NCBI GenBank assembly: GCA_027485145.1
Contig: JAIXRO010000209.1
Location: forward strand, 1 to 42,805
Length of the DNA: 42,805 bases
Origin: Hyphomonadaceae bacterium
Lineage (GTDB): Bacteria > Pseudomonadota > Alphaproteobacteria > Caulobacterales > Hyphomonadaceae
Direction: 5' to 3'
The notes under the pieces were generated by a model. It did not search any database. It worked only from the letters and a program-made list of their open reading frames with translations, and was not told the DNA's origin. Positions 35,752 through 42,805 of this stretch are shown here, piece after piece (positions within the stretch are counted from its first letter, which is position 1; every line of letters begins with the position of its first letter). Both the position numbers and the translations under genes were made by a program.

Positions 35752-35763
35752 CGCTGTAGCGCG

Positions 35764-36390
35764 TCAGCCGACCCGGACGGCGCAAAGGAACTGCGTCCCG
35801 TATACCTCGTTCATGTTCAGCACACGGCGTGAAGGATTGGACGGCCACGGGTCACGAACCGTCAGTTGCGTGATCTGGCTGCGGCCATAGGCGTCAAGGA
35901 AGTACTGCATGGCCGTGAGCACGGTGGCATGGCTGAGTGCGCCATTGATCAACGGAAAGCCGTTTGCAAGCTCCTGTGCGGCGGCGGCGGCTGCTCCGGG
36001 TGCAGAATAACCGACGCTCAGATCAACCAACGCCTGGGCATATGCGGAAAAGTTGTAGCCGTCATTGTCCGTCCAGTAGCCGTTGATCGTCTGGATGATC
36101 TGCTGGCCGGTCGCTGTCGAGCAGGTGGTGTAGCCGAAAAGCCGCTCCACGATCTGTTCCTGAGCGACGAACCGTCCCTGGGTGGCGAAGATCATCTGGA
36201 TACAGGCCGCCCAGCACCAGTTCTGACATTGCTGTTGCGACGCGTAGAACCTGAGCGAAGGCACGCCGACATCGCAGCGGGAAGTGCCGAAATTATCGAC
36301 TGGAAAACACTGCCACTCCGCGTTGGCGACGGGGGCCAGCGTCGCTGCCGCCGCGGCCATCGTCAGGAACTTGCGCCGGTCCATGATCAT
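35764..36390 (-). CDS. Tat-exported AvrRpt2/C70-like cysteine protease
   Basis: 208 residues. The N-terminus, MDRRKFLTMAAAAATLAPVANA, has the RRxFL twin-arginine pattern, so export in folded form is likely. The papain-like active site is complete: Gln53 (oxyanion), Cys59 in QNWCWAAC, His154 in LSHATVL and Asp180 in VRDPWP. The NWCWAAC wording matches peptidase family C70 (AvrRpt2) and related papain-like proteins. Additional cysteines at 28, 39, 55, 63 and 90 may form disulfides. No secretion-system genes are close. Substrate unknown. Converges on the AOX gene with 12 bp between stops. Confidence 0.8.
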   Translation of the reverse strand: MIMDRRKFLTMAAAAATLAPVANAEWQCFPVDNFGTSRCDVGVPSLRFYASQQQCQNWCWAACIQMIFATQGRFVAQEQIVERLFGYTTCSTATGQQIIQTINGYWTDNDGYNFSAYAQALVDLSVGYSAPGAAAAAAQELANGFPLINGALSHATVLTAMQYFLDAYGRSQITQLTVRDPWPSNPSRRVLNMNEVYGTQFLCAVRVG

Positions 36391-36436
36391 CCCCCATCCA
36401 CGTGACGGAACATTCTACCATCCGGTGCAGGTCAGT

Positions 36437-37003
36437 TCAATTCGCCTGGCCGAGGCTCACCGCCACCATCGCCGCGCGCAGGGTGCGTTCGCCGATGCGC
36501 CAGCCGGGCTGGAAGAGCTGGGCAATCGTTCCGGCGGGATGCTCGGACGGAATCTGCGCCACGGCTTGATGGACGTTCGGGTCGAACGTGCCGCCGGGTT
36601 CGGCTTCAATCGGCAGCACATTGTGGCGCGTGAAGACCGTGTGCAGTTCCTTCTGCGTCATCTCGATGCCGCCGAGCAGGTTCTTGCCGGCTTCGGTCAG
36701 GGTCTCGCGGTCGGCGTCCGGCAGGGCCGAAAGCGCGCGGGCGAGGTTGTCGGCGACGTTCAGGAGGTCCCCGGCGAACTTGCCGATGGCATAGACGCGC
36801 GCTTCGGAGACTTCGCGGTCGGCGCGCTTGCGGGTGTTGTCGAGGTCGGCATAGAGGCGGACATACTGCATCCGCAGCTCTTCCTTCTCCGCCTCGAGCT
36901 TCGCAATCACCTCTTCTGGTGACGGGGCGGGGGCTTCTGCTGCAGCGGCCTGCGGCGGTGTTTCGAGATCGGCGGCGTCGCCCGTGTTCGATGTATCGCT
37001 CAT
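36437..37003 (-). CDS. grpE: nucleotide exchange factor GrpE
   Basis: 188 residues. A long N-terminal coiled coil ([35 protein letters not shown]) is followed by the C-terminal beta-wing domain ([52 protein letters not shown]). It releases ADP from DnaK. Start ATG 37003 overlaps the hrcA stop as ATGA, so translation is coupled. Located 5 kb from dnaK in this window. Confidence 0.97.
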   Translation of the reverse strand: MSDTSNTGDAADLETPPQAAAAEAPAPSPEEVIAKLEAEKEELRMQYVRLYADLDNTRKRADREVSEARVYAIGKFAGDLLNVADNLARALSALPDADRETLTEAGKNLLGGIEMTQKELHTVFTRHNVLPIEAEPGGTFDPNVHQAVAQIPSEHPAGTIAQLFQPGWRIGERTLRAAMVAVSLGQAN

Positions 37004-38097
37004 GACTTCCCATCCTTTCCGCGCCGGCCGGCGAGGATCTCGCCGACCACTTTCGCGGTATAATCCACCATCGGAATCACCCTGGCATAATTCAGGCGCG
37101 TTGGCCCGATCACGCCCAGGGCTCCGATGACCTGCTTCGAGCCCCCCATATAGGGAGCCACGATCACACTTGAACCCGATAACGGGAAAAGCCTGTTCTC
37201 TGCGCCGATGAACAGGCGCACGCCCTCGGCGTCCCGGGTCGTGTCGAGGATGTCGAGGAGGCTCTGCTGGCGCTCGAGCTCGTTGAACAGCTGGCGCACC
37301 CGGTCGAGGTCCTCGGCGGCCTTGGCATCTTCGAGAAGGTTGGCGCGGCCGCGCACGATCAGGCTGCGGCCCCGGCCGGGCGCGTCGCCGCCCCATTGCG
37401 CGAGGCCGGCCTCGACGAGGGCTGTGGCGGCGCTGTCGAGGGCGGCGCGGCGGCTGCGCAACTCGTCGCGCACCTCGTTGGTGGCTTCGGCCAGCGTGCG
37501 GCCCTTGAGACGGGTGGAGAGGTAGTTGCCGGCCTCGATCAGCGTGGTGACGGGCAGGCCGTCCGGCACCTTGATGAAGCGGTTCTCGACATCGCCGTCC
37601 TCGGTGACCAGCACGCAGAGCGCGTCCCCGCCGGCCAATGGCACGAATTCAACATGCCGGACGGGCGCGTCCCGCGTCGGCGAAGAGACCAGCCCGGCCC
37701 CGCCGGTGAGGCCCGAGAGAATGTCCGAGGCCTCGCCCAGCACCGCGTCAAAGTCGGCGCCGGCCGCGGCCAGCCGGTCGTCGATGGCCGCCTTGTCGAG
37801 TTTCGACGGCTCGCCGTATTCGAGGAACCCGTCCACGAACATGCGCAGGCCCTTGTGGGTCGGCGCGCGCCCGGCCGAGATGTGGGGGGCGTCCAGCAGG
37901 CCGAGTTCCGTCAGGTCGGCCATCACGTTGCGGATCGAGGCGGGCGACAGGTGGATGCCGCTTTTCGACAGCGTGCGCGAGCCAACCGGCTCTCCGGTGG
38001 CCAGATAGCCCTCGACGATCTCCCGGAAAATGTCGCGGGAGCGCTGGTCAAGGCGCTGCATCAGGGATTCCGTCTCGAAACGCTCTGCCATGCTCAT
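37000..38097 (-). CDS. hrcA: heat-inducible transcription repressor HrcA
   Basis: 365 residues. N-terminal winged helix ([47 protein letters not shown]), IDD-like middle part, and the C-terminal [54 protein letters not shown]. It represses class I heat-shock genes (groESL) by binding the CIRCE repeat; no CIRCE copy was seen in this window. An ATG two codons downstream (MAERFET) is an alternative start. TATTGAAC followed by CCCCTAAT lies just before the start and vaguely resembles a heat-shock promoter, but it leaves no leader, so I do not call it. Confidence 0.97.
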   Translation of the reverse strand: MSMAERFETESLMQRLDQRSRDIFREIVEGYLATGEPVGSRTLSKSGIHLSPASIRNVMADLTELGLLDAPHISAGRAPTHKGLRMFVDGFLEYGEPSKLDKAAIDDRLAAAGADFDAVLGEASDILSGLTGGAGLVSSPTRDAPVRHVEFVPLAGGDALCVLVTEDGDVENRFIKVPDGLPVTTLIEAGNYLSTRLKGRTLAEATNEVRDELRSRRAALDSAATALVEAGLAQWGGDAPGRGRSLIVRGRANLLEDAKAAEDLDRVRQLFNELERQQSLLDILDTTRDAEGVRLFIGAENRLFPLSGSSVIVAPYMGGSKQVIGALGVIGPTRLNYARVIPMVDYTAKVVGEILAGRRGKDGKS

Positions 38098-38160
38098 GGA
38101 TTAGGGGCCGCAGGCCCGGTGTTCAATAGGTCCGCCGCTTACAGACGCTGCGATTCAGGG

Positions 38161-39834
38161 TCAGCTGAGCCCTTCGACCTGGCCGAGGGCGTTGAGCGAC
38201 ATGATCTCGGCGGCCGGGCGGCGGGGCAGGCCGGGCATGGTCATGATGTCTCCGCAGATGGCGGCGACAAAGCCGGCGCCGGCCGACAGGCGCACCTCGC
38301 GCAGGCGCACCACATGGTCCACCGGCGCACCGAGCAGGCTCGGATCGGTCGAAAAGCTGTACTGCGTCTTGGCCATGCAGACCGGCAGGTTGCCGAACCC
38401 CGCCGCTTCCCAGGCTTTCAGCTGGTTGCGCACGGCGCGGGTCGATTCCACGCGCGCGGCCCGGTAGATGCGCGTGGCGACGGTCTCGATCTTCTCGAGC
38501 AGGGGCATGTCGTCCGGATAGAGCAGCTCGAATTTCGGTTTGCGTTTCGGGTTCGCGAGGGCCTTGACGGCGTGCGCGAGCGTTTCGGCACCGCGCCCGC
38601 CTTCCGCCCAATGCGTGCAGACCGCAACCGGTACGCCCATCGCCCCGCAATACGCTTCGATGGCGCCGATCTCGGCGGAGGTGTCTGTGGTGAACCGGTT
38701 GACCGCGACCACCACCGGCAGGCCGAACAGCTTGAGGTTCTCGATATGACGCCCGAGATTGGACAGCCCCGATTCCAGCGCGCTGTAGCTGACGGCCGCG
38801 AGTTCGTCCTTGGTCAGGCCGCCATGCATCTTCAGGGCACGGACGGTCGCGACCAGAACGGCAGCGTCCGGCACGAGGTTTGCCTGCCGGCACTTGATGT
38901 TGAGGAATTTCTCCGCACCCAGATCAGCGCCGAAGCCCGCTTCGGTGACGACGTAATCTGCCATGTGCATGGCCGCGCGTGTGGCGATCACCGAATTGCA
39001 GCCATGGGCGATGTTGGCGAAGGGCCCGCCATGGATGAAGACCGGGTTGTTCTCGAGCGTCTGGACGAGGTTTGGCTGGATCGCATCCTTCAGCAGCACC
39101 ATCATCGCGCCCACCGCCTTGATGTCGGCGGCGGTGACGGCGGCGCGCTCGCGCGTGTAACCTACGATGATGCGGGAGAGGCGCGCTTCAAGGTCAGCCG
39201 CGTCCTTGGCGAGGCAAAGAATCGCCATCACCTCGGACGCGACCGTGATGTCGAACCCGGTCTCGATCGGCGTGCCATTGCCCGGGCCGCCGAGGCCCGA
39301 GACGATGCTGCGCAGGCTGCGGTCGTTCATGTCCATGACCCGCCGCCAGGTGACGCGCACGGGATCGATCTGCGGCTCGTGGTTCCAGTGGATATGATTG
39401 TCCACCATCGCCGAGAGCAGGTTGTGCGCCGAGGTGATCGCGTGGAAGTCGCCGGTGAAGTGGAGATTGATCTCGTCCATCGGCACGACCTGGGAAAGGC
39501 CGCCGCCGGTCGCGCCGCCCTTCATGCCGAAGCAGGGACCGAGCGAGGGCTCGCGCAGGCAGAGCAGCGTCTTCTCCCCGATCCGGTTCAGCGCGTCGGC
39601 CAAGCCGATCGACGTCGTCGTCTTGCCTTCGCCGGCGGCGGTCGGATTGATGGCTGTCACGAGGATCAGCTTGCCGAGATCCTGCGGGCGCAGGTCCTTG
39701 ATGTGGCGGGCCGACAGCTTCGCCTTGTCGTGGCCGTAAGGGATCAGCTCCTCGGGAGGAATGCCAAGGCTCGCGGCCACCTCCACGATCGGGCGCTTCC
39801 TGGCCGCCCGCGCGATCTCGATGTCACTTGCCAT
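38161..39834 (-). CDS. fhs: formate--tetrahydrofolate ligase
   Basis: 557 residues, normal length. Makes 10-formyl-THF from formate, THF and ATP, feeding one-carbon metabolism. Seen: ATP loop [19 protein letters not shown] (about 60-78), [18 protein letters not shown], the [18 protein letters not shown] stretch, [14 protein letters not shown] and [17 protein letters not shown], all standard for Fhs. It lies between hrcA-grpE and rph, which are often direct divergent neighbours in alphaproteobacteria. The 92-bp gap to rph must contain both promoters. Confidence 0.98.
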   Translation of the reverse strand: MASDIEIARAARKRPIVEVAASLGIPPEELIPYGHDKAKLSARHIKDLRPQDLGKLILVTAINPTAAGEGKTTTSIGLADALNRIGEKTLLCLREPSLGPCFGMKGGATGGGLSQVVPMDEINLHFTGDFHAITSAHNLLSAMVDNHIHWNHEPQIDPVRVTWRRVMDMNDRSLRSIVSGLGGPGNGTPIETGFDITVASEVMAILCLAKDAADLEARLSRIIVGYTRERAAVTAADIKAVGAMMVLLKDAIQPNLVQTLENNPVFIHGGPFANIAHGCNSVIATRAAMHMADYVVTEAGFGADLGAEKFLNIKCRQANLVPDAAVLVATVRALKMHGGLTKDELAAVSYSALESGLSNLGRHIENLKLFGLPVVVAVNRFTTDTSAEIGAIEAYCGAMGVPVAVCTHWAEGGRGAETLAHAVKALANPKRKPKFELLYPDDMPLLEKIETVATRIYRAARVESTRAVRNQLKAWEAAGFGNLPVCMAKTQYSFSTDPSLLGAPVDHVVRLREVRLSAGAGFVAAICGDIMTMPGLPRRPAAEIMSLNALGQVEGLS

Positions 39835-39926
39835 ACCCTATGCCTCTACACTCCGGGCGCATCCTTTCGGTGGACATCGCCCTCAAAACCCGCAAATCAG
39901 GCCGCAACCTATTAGGATTCCGCGCC

Positions 39927-40652
39927 ATGCCCAGCCTTGTCCGTCCCTCTGGACGCGCTTTTGACGAACTCCGCCAGATTTCTCTCGAAACAGGCGTCAC
40001 CCGTTATGCGGAGGGATCCTGTCTGGCGAAATTCGGGCACACGCATGTGCTGTGCACCGCCAGTTGGGAAAAAGGCGTTCCCGGCTGGATGAAGGGGAAG
40101 GGCGCAGGCTGGGTCACCGGCGAATATGGCATGCTGCCGCGCGCCACGCACACGCGGGGACGGCGCGAAGCCGCACAGGGTAAACAGTCCGGCCGGACGC
40201 AGGAAATCCAGCGCCTGATCGGCCGCTCGATGCGCTCCGTCATCGACCTCAACGCGCTCGGCGAGAATACGATCACGATCGATTGCGACGTCGTGCAGGC
40301 GGATGGCGGCACGCGCACCGCCTCGATCACGGGCGGCTTCGTGGCCCTGGCGCTTGCCTGCAAGTACCTGCAGACGGAAGGCGTCATCAAGGCGAGCCCG
40401 GTGCTCAAGCAGGCGGCCGCCATCTCCGTCGGCCTGTTCCAGAACCATCCGGTTCTCGACGTGGACTATCCGGAAGATTCCGGCGGCGAGGCCGACATGA
40501 ACGTGGTGATGAGCTCGGATGGCGGGTTCATCGAAGTGCAGGGCACCGGCGAGTCGCGCCCGATGAGCCGGCCCGAACTCGACGCGATGATGGTGCTGGC
40601 GGAAAAGGGCTGCAACGAACTTTTCGCGGCCCAGCGCGCCGCAATCGGCTGA
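39927..40652 (+). CDS. rph: ribonuclease PH
   Basis: 241 residues from ATG 39927 ([20 protein letters not shown]). Phosphorolytic 3'-5' exonuclease that trims tRNA precursors. Seen: the [11 protein letters not shown] start, [41 protein letters not shown], the [22 protein letters not shown] phosphate site, [21 protein letters not shown] and [19 protein letters not shown]. Full length and intact. The frame is open upstream to 39828, but that part has no family likeness. Its stop is one base from the convergent creA stop. Confidence 0.98.
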   Translation: MPSLVRPSGRAFDELRQISLETGVTRYAEGSCLAKFGHTHVLCTASWEKGVPGWMKGKGAGWVTGEYGMLPRATHTRGRREAAQGKQSGRTQEIQRLIGRSMRSVIDLNALGENTITIDCDVVQADGGTRTASITGGFVALALACKYLQTEGVIKASPVLKQAAAISVGLFQNHPVLDVDYPEDSGGEADMNVVMSSDGGFIEVQGTGESRPMSRPELDAMMVLAEKGCNELFAAQRAAIG

Positions 40653-40653
40653 A

Positions 40654-41154
40654 CTACCCGGCGGCCGGCTTTCCGGCCGGCCAGGTCACCTCGCGGCCAT
40701 AGAGCGGCACGGTGGACAGGCTCATCTTCGCGGAGCCGTCGACAATCGTGCGGCTGAACGAGACATACATCAGGCTGTCCGTGTCCGGATCATAGATGCG
40801 GCGGACCGCGAGCTGCTTGAAGATCAGGCTCTGGCTCTGGTCGAAGACTTCTTCGCCGGACTTGTCGAGATCGATATTGCCAACCGTGATCGGGCCCGAC
40901 TGAAGGCAGGAGATCGACGAGTTGGACGGGTTCTCGAACCAGTTTCCCTTGCCGATCCGGTCCCACACGCCGCGATCGAAATGCGCGAGGTGGCAGACCA
41001 CACCGGCAACCTTGGGATCCTGCAGCTGCATGATCTTGATCTCGTTGCCGGTCCAGTCGTTCTTGAACTCGCCGACTTCCTTGCCGCTGCCGCCGCAGGC
41101 GGATAGCGCTGCGACACACAGGGCAAGGCACGCGCTGCGGAATGAGAGGGTCAT
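40654..41154 (-). CDS. creA: CreA family protein
   Basis: 166 residues from ATG 41154 (an in-frame TTG lies 12 bp upstream). Lipobox LSAC (Cys20) gives a lipoprotein. Then EVGEFKNDWTGNEIKIMQLQDPKVAGVVCHLAHFDRG, the SNSSISCLQSGPITV block and IFKQLAVRRIYDPDTDSLMYVSFS, which are the CreA landmarks. CreA is widespread in proteobacteria and its role is unknown; in E. coli it lies near the creBCD system, which is not present here. Confidence 0.92.
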   Translation of the reverse strand: MTLSFRSACLALCVAALSACGGSGKEVGEFKNDWTGNEIKIMQLQDPKVAGVVCHLAHFDRGVWDRIGKGNWFENPSNSSISCLQSGPITVGNIDLDKSGEEVFDQSQSLIFKQLAVRRIYDPDTDSLMYVSFSRTIVDGSAKMSLSTVPLYGREVTWPAGKPAAG

Positions 41155-41219
41155 GCTGCGCGCCAATTCTGCTGGTTCCGGGAGGGCGCTGTGTACCCCT
41201 CCGGGCGGCGGCGATCAAC

Positions 41220-41531
41220 TCACCCGGCTGAGCGCATCGATCCTGGCGCTTCCCAGTTCACGATGGCGCACGCCTCGTCCGCACAGAATCCGCAGATGTG
41301 TTTGAGAAGTTCGACGCGCTCGCTGGCCGGCATTCGCGAGAGCGAACGCAATTGCCGGTCGAGCAGGCGAAACAAAACGACCCGGCCGCGCGGGCTTGCG
41401 AGGTGGGCTTCGAACAGGTCTCCGAGCGCGGCCTCGACCGCGAGGTCGCCTTCGGCCGGACTACCCAGCGCCGCAGAGGCGTAAAGGCGCATCCGCGGGA
41501 GTTCTTTGTCGATGTGATCGATCCATGTCAT
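41220..41531 (-). CDS. PhyR-like sigma-mimic domain without receiver
   Basis: 103 residues. The text runs parallel to the sigma-like domain of PhyR. LPRMRLYASAALGSPAEGDLAVEAAL resembles LPYIRRYARALTGDQATGDHYVRVAL of PhyR. SPRGRVVLFRLLDRQL resembles SPRVALYRVFHAIW. MPASERVELLKHICGFCADEACAIV resembles the start of region 4 (RSRQAFLLTALEGFTPTEAAQIL). The linker is shorter and the sequence stops in region 4, with no receiver. PhyR's sigma-like part binds the anti-sigma NepR in the general stress response. This protein may bind NepR or be a decayed relative. No nepR/ecfG is visible nearby. The comparison is from memory. Confidence 0.55.
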   Translation of the reverse strand: MTWIDHIDKELPRMRLYASAALGSPAEGDLAVEAALGDLFEAHLASPRGRVVLFRLLDRQLRSLSRMPASERVELLKHICGFCADEACAIVNWEAPGSMRSAG

Positions 41532-41615
41532 GCGGGGCGTGTAACCCTCGCGCGAAAATCGCCTGCCACGGGATTCCGTGACACGGGTGCATTTGTTTCT
41601 GCGACAACCGGTCCG

Positions 41616-42356
41616 TCAGGCGACGAGGCCGAGCGCCAGTCCGCGCAGGCCGGCCGTCACGCGGTCGTGCACATCAAGTTTGTCAAAGCACCGGCGAACA
41701 TAGGTATCGACTGTATTCGCCGAGATGTTGAGCTTTGTGGCAATCTTCTGGTTGGAATGGCCGCGGACCACATAGCCGAGGATTTGCCGCTCGCGCTCGG
41801 ACAGCTGCACCGTTTCCGGCAGGGCCTGCAGGATCAGTTCGCAAAACCGCAAGTGCGCAAGCTGGCAGGCGGCATGGATCTTTGCGATTTCGGAATCGTC
41901 GGCCTTCGGCTCATCCTTCCCGAACGCGGCGGCATAGTAGCCATTGCGCCCGTTCGGCCCGAAAACCGGAATCGCGAGCCCATTCCGGAGACCCGCCTTG
42001 ATGGCTGTGGCCAGGTAGGCGCGCTCGTCGGCATCGAGTTCCCCCAGCCCGGCGATCTTGGACCACCAGAAAGGCTTGGTCTGACGGGCGGCAATCCGGG
42101 GCAGTGGATCGATGTGGATATAGTCTTCCCGGATATAGGTTTCGACCCAATCGGTCGGCCAGCCGAATGTGTAGACCTGGATATCGGGGCCGAAATCGAG
42201 CGCGCCGACGGGCGGATAATGGTAGTAGCTGAGCATCCGGATCCCGACCGCGGTGCAGTAGCTTTCCATGGCGAACTGGACCTGCGCGAGCTCCGTCGCC
42301 GACGACAAGGCCAGGCGGAGCCGTTCGATGTTCAGGACATTGTTATCCGGCGTCAT
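41616..42356 (-). CDS. LuxR-family regulator with autoinducer-binding-like domain (LuxR solo)
   Basis: 246 residues from ATG 42356. N-terminal ~170 residues follow the autoinducer-binding domain: SYYHYPPVG, WVETYIREDYIHIDPLPRIAARQTKPFWWSKI (with the Tyr, Asp-Pro and Trp that contact acyl-homoserine lactones) and LRNGLAIPVFGPNGRNGYYA. The C-terminal LuxR helix-turn-helix is LSERERQILGYVVRGHSNQKIATKLNISANTVDTYVRRCFDKL. No LuxI-type synthase is in the window, so it is probably a solo that responds to outside or other signals. Codon use is like its neighbours. Confidence 0.9.
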   Translation of the reverse strand: MTPDNNVLNIERLRLALSSATELAQVQFAMESYCTAVGIRMLSYYHYPPVGALDFGPDIQVYTFGWPTDWVETYIREDYIHIDPLPRIAARQTKPFWWSKIAGLGELDADERAYLATAIKAGLRNGLAIPVFGPNGRNGYYAAAFGKDEPKADDSEIAKIHAACQLAHLRFCELILQALPETVQLSERERQILGYVVRGHSNQKIATKLNISANTVDTYVRRCFDKLDVHDRVTAGLRGLALGLVA

Positions 42357-42441
42357 CGCCTCGTCCTTGCGGGCTGCCCAGAATGCAGCCACACGAAGAA
42401 TGCACGCATTCCGCGCCAAGCGGAAGGCAAAAGTGAACCGC

Positions 42442-42681
42442 TTATTCGGCCGCGAAGCGCCGTTCGCCCTGTTCGTCTTCAGTGTCGAACACGAGGATAT
42501 CGCCCGGCTGGCACTTCAATTCGCGGCACAGGGCTTCCAGCGTCGAGAAGCGGATCGCTTTGGCCTTGCCGGTTTTCAGGATCGACAGGTTCGCAAGCGT
42601 CACGCCAACGCGCTCCGACAGTTCGGTCAGAGACATCCGGCGTTCGAGAAGAACGCGGTCGAGGGTCACGCGAATGGTCAT
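42442..42681 (-). CDS. XRE-family small transcriptional regulator (YozG-like)
   Basis: 79 residues. MTIRVTLDRVLLERRMSLTELSERVGVTLANLSILKTGKAKAIRFSTLEALCRELKCQPGDIL is the short Cro/CI helix-turn-helix, with the NLSILKTGKAKAIRFSTL wording of YozG-like proteins. These usually lie next to a DUF2975 membrane protein, as here (16 bp upstream), and the pair is thought to act as a small regulatory unit of unknown signal. Confidence 0.9.
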   Translation of the reverse strand: MTIRVTLDRVLLERRMSLTELSERVGVTLANLSILKTGKAKAIRFSTLEALCRELKCQPGDILVFDTEDEQGERRFAAE

Positions 42682-42697
42682 GGGTTTATGGCGCTCC

Positions 42698-42805
42698 TCA
42701 GATCGTCATTTTTTCTTCGTCGCGCAGGCGGGTGCCTTCACGAAAGACTTGGGAAAGCACGAACAGCGCCGCAACCGAGATCCACAGTATGATCTGTGTC
42801 GAGAT
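42698..42805 (-). CDS. DUF2975-like membrane protein, C-terminal end (5' part outside window)
   Basis: Only 35 residues plus stop are visible: LWISVAALFVLSQVFREGTRLRDEEKMTI. A final membrane span followed by VFREGxRLRDEEKMTI is typical of the end of DUF2975 proteins, and the XRE gene that follows is its usual partner. The gene begins beyond the window edge. It is called from the tail and neighbour only. Confidence 0.7.
   Translation of the reverse strand: MSTQIILWISVAALFVLSQVFREGTRLRDEEKMTI

Noticed and set aside
37396-39915. 839-codon open frame antisense to hrcA and fhs
   Set aside because: The two real genes are unmistakable; the antisense product has shadow-type composition.

Overview
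The window looks like ordinary chromosome of a high-GC alphaproteobacterium. The combination of a ChrR-type anti-sigma/ECF pair, an hrcA-grpE operon, a GcrA-like small DNA-binding protein, a PhyR-like sigma-mimic, an IalB-family protein and a TPP-riboswitch-controlled thiC fits Caulobacterales, perhaps the Hyphomonadaceae. That placement is inference from gene content, not from a marker-gene comparison. No tRNA, rRNA, CRISPR array, prophage or intact insertion sequence was seen.

Layout. 1-3705: end of an acyl-CoA dehydrogenase, a DUF2867 protein, a quorum-quenching-type lactonase behind hisI, then HMG-CoA lyase overlapping a YkgJ-type cysteine-cluster protein. 3706-5270: an accessory stretch with nested palindromes, a probable 6S RNA on the minus strand, two long palindromic repeats, a lower-GC GIY-YIG nuclease-like gene and a decayed copy of the thiC 3' end. 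5274-8256: lipoprotein metalloprotease, thiC and its TPP riboswitch. 8383-14892: small membrane protein, esterase, ArsC/YffB protein, a membrane-anchored spermidine-synthase-like protein, DUF2164 and DUF2233 genes, and three small regulatory-looking genes. 15288-21253: a giant glycine-rich autotransporter followed by the remnant of a second beta-barrel.

21423-28000: rlmN, an OmpA-like lipoprotein, an acyltransferase, an IalB-like protein, the ECF sigma/ChrR pair, and a three-gene operon (isoaspartyl peptidase, membrane protein, TrmH-like methylase). 28090-31965: quinone oxidoreductase, a frameshifted DUF559 nuclease framed by inverted hairpin repeats, dnaK with a candidate heat-shock promoter, and a DUF2061 protein. 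32029-36390: aldo/keto reductase, sterol-desaturase-like hydroxylase, SMP-30-like lipoprotein, alternative oxidase, and a Tat-type AvrRpt2-like cysteine protease. 36437-42805: grpE, hrcA, fhs, rph, creA, the PhyR-like mini-protein, a LuxR solo, an XRE regulator and the end of a DUF2975 gene.

Themes. Protein quality control is spread over dnaK and hrcA-grpE. Stress and signal regulation is represented by ECF/ChrR, the PhyR-like domain and LuxR, with an extracellular-type lactonase at the other end of the window. The points most worth a second look are the probable 6S RNA, the ChrR that has lost its zinc ligands, the receiver-less PhyR-like protein, the DUF559 gene inside hairpin repeats, the autotransporter with an abandoned second barrel, and the thiC-tail direct repeat around the metalloprotease gene.
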